NCBI RefSeq assembly: GCF_023065955.2
Contig: NW_026623008.1
Span: forward strand, 17,790,001-17,854,000
Origin: Ursus arctos
Lineage: Eukaryota; Chordata; Mammalia; Carnivora; Ursidae
DNA length: 64,000 nt
Direction: 5' to 3'
The notes below the pieces were generated by a model. The model had not been told where the DNA came from and searched no databases. It saw only the letters and a program-made list of their open reading frames with translations. A program made the translations under genes and the position numbers. Shown here piece after piece: positions 61,133-64,000 of the stretch. Position 1 is the stretch's first letter. Every line of letters starts with the position of its first letter.

Positions 61133-61367
61133 CTTTTTTTTTTTATTTATTTTTATTTTTTTTATTTTTATTTTTTTAAAGATTTTATTTATTTATTTGA
61201 CAGAGATAGAGACAGCCAGTGAGAGAGGGAACACAAGCAGGGGGAGTGGGAGAGGAAGAAGCAGGCTTATAGCGGAGGAGCCTGATGTGGGGCTCGATCC
61301 CAGAACGCCGGGATCACGCCCTGAGCCGAAGGCAGATGCTTAACCGCTGTGCCACCCAGGTGCCCCT
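61133..61367 (-). mobile_element. Can-SINE, minus orientation, second at the same target
   Basis: Long T/A tail (61133-61178), GACAGCCAGTGAGAGAGGGA, GCGGAGGAGCCTGATGTGGG, GCCACCCAGGTGCCCC. Flanked by CGTCACCATTTTTT at 61118-61131 and 61368-61381. Confidence 0.95.
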
Positions 61368-61734
61368 CGTCACCATTTTTTTCAAATGGAACTTGTACAT
61401 GTTATTAAGATGCTTTCCTTGTTCTTAAATGTTTTTATATTTTTGGTTGCTTTTAATACATGAGATGTTTTGTTCCATTACAACTTAAAAGATGGTAGGG
61501 GTTTGTATATGGAAAGACACTGATTTCTAAAAGGATATTAACTTTGTATCTCATCGCTTTTGTGAGGTCTTGTATTGTTGGCAATAGATTTCCAGCTGGT
61601 TTTCTCCGGAGGTAATGTTGAAGATAGCCAACTCAGTAGGTCCTGTGAGCATGTTAATAAATTCTTTTCGATATGAATAATGGCCTCTCACATCTGTGTA
61701 AACTTTCCCTTCCTTCCCTGATTCCACATAAGCC

Positions 61735-61845
61735 TCTGACACTTGGCAGAAGAAGAAACTGAGGCTCAATAAGGTGGAACGATTTGCCAAAACTAGTGAG
61801 TGGCAGAGGCGGAATTTGAACCAAGGCCTGTTATGCAACATCTTT
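61735..61845 (-). repeat. MIR, minus orientation
   Basis: AGAAACTGAGGCTCAATAAG, GTGAGTGGCAGAGGCGGAAT, TTGAACCAAGGCCTG. Confidence 0.75.
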
Positions 61846-61964
61846 TGACCTCAGGATCACAAGGCAAAGGAGAAATTGAGTTGAGGAGGGGTTTGTGCAG
61901 AAGAAGCAGAAGATGACAGTTTTTGAATGTTTACCCTGTGCTAAAAACTTTGTGTGCCATTTTT

Positions 61965-62076
61965 TAAATTTGATTTGATTTTTAAAGTAATCTCTACACC
62001 CAACGTGGGGCTCGAACTCACAACCCTGAGATCAACAGTCACATGCTCCACTGACCAAGCCAGCCAGGTGCCCCTA
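61965..62076 (-). mobile_element. Short Can-SINE variant, minus orientation, 12-bp target duplication
   Basis: AAAGTAATCTCTACACCCAA, GGGGCTCGAACTCACAACCC, GCCAGCCAGGTGCCCC. Direct repeats TGTGCCATTTTT at 61953-61964 and 62077-62088. Confidence 0.95.
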
Positions 62077-62139
62077 TGTGCCATTTTTAAAACATGCATA
62101 AGAACTCTTTAAGACCAGCATTATGAGCAGGTGGTTGGC

Positions 62140-62270
62140 CAGGGTATAGGCAACACAGATAAAGAGATCTAGGCTTGATTATTGGCTCTGCCGCTTACTG
62201 GCTGTGTGACCCTAGGCAAACTGCTTAACTTCTCTGAAACTCAAGTTTTCTCCACTGTACCCTTGTTTCA
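62140..62270 (+). repeat. MIR, plus orientation
   Basis: GGCTCTGCCGCTTACTGGCT, GTGTGACCCTAGGCAAACTG, CTTAACTTCTCTGAAACTCA. The stretch after it (62270-62790) holds nothing I recognise. Confidence 0.78.
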
Positions 62271-62794
62271 AGTGGTACCTGGATGGTCTCTTACTAATGA
62301 AGGTCCATCTACTGGGGCCTGTGGCCGGGAGGAACATGTCAGTCCTTGGACCCACACACTGGAACTCTCTCCCAAGGGCCTAGAAAAGCTGAACTGAAAT
62401 GTGCCTCCAGGTCTTTGTTTGATTCTTCCAGGGGAGGCCCAGATCTATAGGGAGGTTGGAAAGGTTGGTACTCCTATGGACACGGCATTCAGGTTAAACT
62501 TTAGCCAGAATTATGGCTAAGTCACAACTACAGAGATTTTACAAGACCTAATTCACCTCAATGGGGACAGAGTTGAAATTCAAAGGTGTGTTGGGATTTT
62601 CCATAGCTGGGTTGACTGGCATCACCAAAGAATGATTAAACACCTGTAATATGTACAGTGAGCGAAACAATATGTACTGAGGACATGGGAAGTTAAAAGG
62701 CAATGTTTGAAATTTATTTTATTTATTCTTTCACTAGTCTGATTATTATTATCCTATATAGTGTACCCAGCCCTGAGTTAAGCATAGCAGAACA

Positions 62795-63005
62795 TAAATA
62801 ATAACTAATGTGTATTGAGCGCGGAGTATATGCCAGGCACTATGGTACGTGCTTTACATTGACTAACCTCTATAATCGCCATCACAAGCTTGTGAGGTAG
62901 GTGTTGTAATTATCATCATTTTGCACAAGGAAACCAAAGGTACGGAGAAGGTAACTTGCTCGAAGTCTCACGGCTGGGAAGTGAAGTATTTGGCTCACGT
63001 AAGGA
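62795..63005 (-). repeat. MIR, minus orientation, near full length
   Basis: GTATATGCCAGGCACTATGG, CTTGTGAGGTAGGTGTTGTA, GGTAACTTGCTCGAAGTCTC. Confidence 0.82.
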
Positions 63006-63069
63006 CGTATATGACAAGTTTCCCCGTGCTCCAGGAAGCTCGCCGAATACACAGGCAGAACACATTGAT

Positions 63070-63255
63070 ATGAATAGTAATCATCGTTAACTTTTATTGA
63101 ATGCTTCTTATTAAATGCTCTAGGCAGATAATATCTCATTTAATCCTCACAGTGACTTTACGAGTTCTCTTGTATTGCCTGCTGTAGTGATGAGGGAACG
63201 TACTTGAGTCACCCACCCAAGCTGGGGTTGGAAATCAGGCAGTCGGCTCGGGAAG
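63070..63255 (-). repeat. MIR, minus orientation
   Basis: AACTTTTATTGAATGCTTCT, TCTCATTTAATCCTCACAGT, CAAGCTGGGGTTGGAAATCA. Confidence 0.75.
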
Positions 63256-63404
63256 CACACACTGAAACCTGCACCACCACCCTGACCTTGACCTTGATGG
63301 GTGGTGTAGCAGCCGGACCAATGCAACGGTGGAAGGACGCTCTGCAGAGCAGGGGGATACGTGAGTGGGCCTTGAAGGACGAATAGAAGCCTACCTTTTC
63401 CCAT

Positions 63405-63590
63405 ACCCACTTAGTGGACAGTGTAGTGAAGAGATAATTGTGGGTTTGAATCTCAGCCCCACCATCTTCCCAGCTGCACTGCTTCTGTTTATCTCTGCCA
63501 ACCCCGTTTCCTTCATTGTAAAATGGGGACAATGAAAACTATTCCTCTGACACGCCCTGAGGAATAGACGTGATTGGTTCTGGAAACAAT
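63405..63590 (+). repeat. MIR, plus orientation
   Basis: GGGTTTGAATCTCAGCCCCA, CCGTTTCCTTCATTGTAAAA, TGGGGACAATGAAAACTATT. Confidence 0.72.
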
Positions 63591-63644
63591 CAGCTAGCAG
63601 TGGCATGCAGTGTGGGAGCTCAGTGGTCAAGCCGAGCCACACTT

Positions 63645-63880
63645 GGGTACGATGTCAGCAGTCCCGACGGAGTACTTTCCACACGCCAGGCACCACTCCA
63701 CGTAGATTCGTTTACCCATGATCTAATCAGATAAGTACAATTTTTAGGTGCGTTTTATAGATAAGAGACTGTAGCACAGAGAGACTGAATAAGTCCTGCT
63801 GAGCTGGGAAATGACAGAGTGGAAACCAGGCAGTCTGGCCCCAGAGTGCATGTGTATAGCAACTCTCTACTGTCTCAGTT
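63645..63880 (-). repeat. MIR, minus orientation
   Basis: CTTTCCACACGCCAGGCACC, GTTTTATAGATAAGAGACTG, GGAAACCAGGCAGTCTGGCC, CCAGAGTGCATGTG. Confidence 0.78.
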
Positions 63881-64000
63881 GTCGAAAGTGGGGTTGAGAC
63901 CGTGGGCCAGCAACGCCACATAATTAAGAGTGGGAGGAGGGAAGTGTGTCATTAGGGGAAGCTTTCTCAAGGTGCCATCTTGTCCTTCGGAAAACCTGAC

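Larger units (their letters stand above)
24960..64000. other. Intergenic region downstream of SRRM1
   Basis: 39 kb without a supportable gene. In human, CLIC4 is the next gene on this strand, several tens of kb away, so a gene desert of this size is expected. The DNA is a mosaic of MIR, L2, L1M-type, LTR and DNA-transposon fossils with about 20 Can-SINEs, separated by GC-rich unique blocks. Open frames up to 249 codons occur but have no introns, domains or homology that I recognise. Confidence 0.8.

Noticed and set aside
24960..64000. Exons of CLIC4, the expected next gene
   Set aside because: I found no frame with the CLIC thioredoxin-like N-terminus or other CLIC4 sequence, and no CpG-island promoter.
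1..64000. Novel multi-gene system or gene cluster
   Set aside because: The window holds one known gene and intergenic repeats. Nothing supports a new operon-like or defence-type system.

Overview
This is mammalian nuclear DNA from a carnivoran. At least 28 tRNA-Lys-derived Can-SINE (SINEC) copies occur in both orientations, and these are specific to Carnivora. One abundant young variant (a GACAGCCAGCGAGAGAGGG-type left part on the minus strand) suggests a caniform, possibly a bear-like arctoid. That species-level guess is inference.

Positions 1 to about 24,810 hold the 3' four fifths of one gene on the plus strand, SRRM1 (SRm160, serine/arginine repetitive matrix 1). I recognise 15 coding exons, from the middle of the PWI domain (about residue 79 of the human protein) to the TAG stop at 23,872-23,874. 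A roughly 0.9 kb 3' UTR with poly(A) signals follows. All exon phases join without a break: the window codes for 841 residues, so with the 78 missing N-terminal residues the protein would be about 919. That agrees with human SRRM1 (904) plus a 14-residue cassette exon and one extra residue. The promoter and first exons lie upstream of the window. Splicing features include a GC-AG intron, a tandem donor, a triple tandem acceptor, a 42-nt cassette exon, and a possible unannotated poison exon at 5,511-5,548.

Positions from about 24,950 to 64,000 are intergenic. In human the next gene in this direction is CLIC4, and I found none of its exons here. The stretch is a dense layer of ancient repeats (MIR, L2, L1M-type, MaLR/MLT1-type LTR) overlaid by younger Can-SINEs, many with clear target-site duplications and some nested. 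Between them lie GC-rich repeat-poor blocks (about 29.0-31.0, 35.4-36.1, 45.5-46.5, 50.1-50.7 and 56.1-56.7 kb). They include two good CTCF-like motifs, a G-quadruplex-prone tract, a CCAAT/TATA-like cluster and an AP-1/E-box pair. No second protein-coding gene, RNA gene or CRISPR array can be supported. The long open frames in this part lack homology I recognise and overlap repeats or GC-rich sequence.
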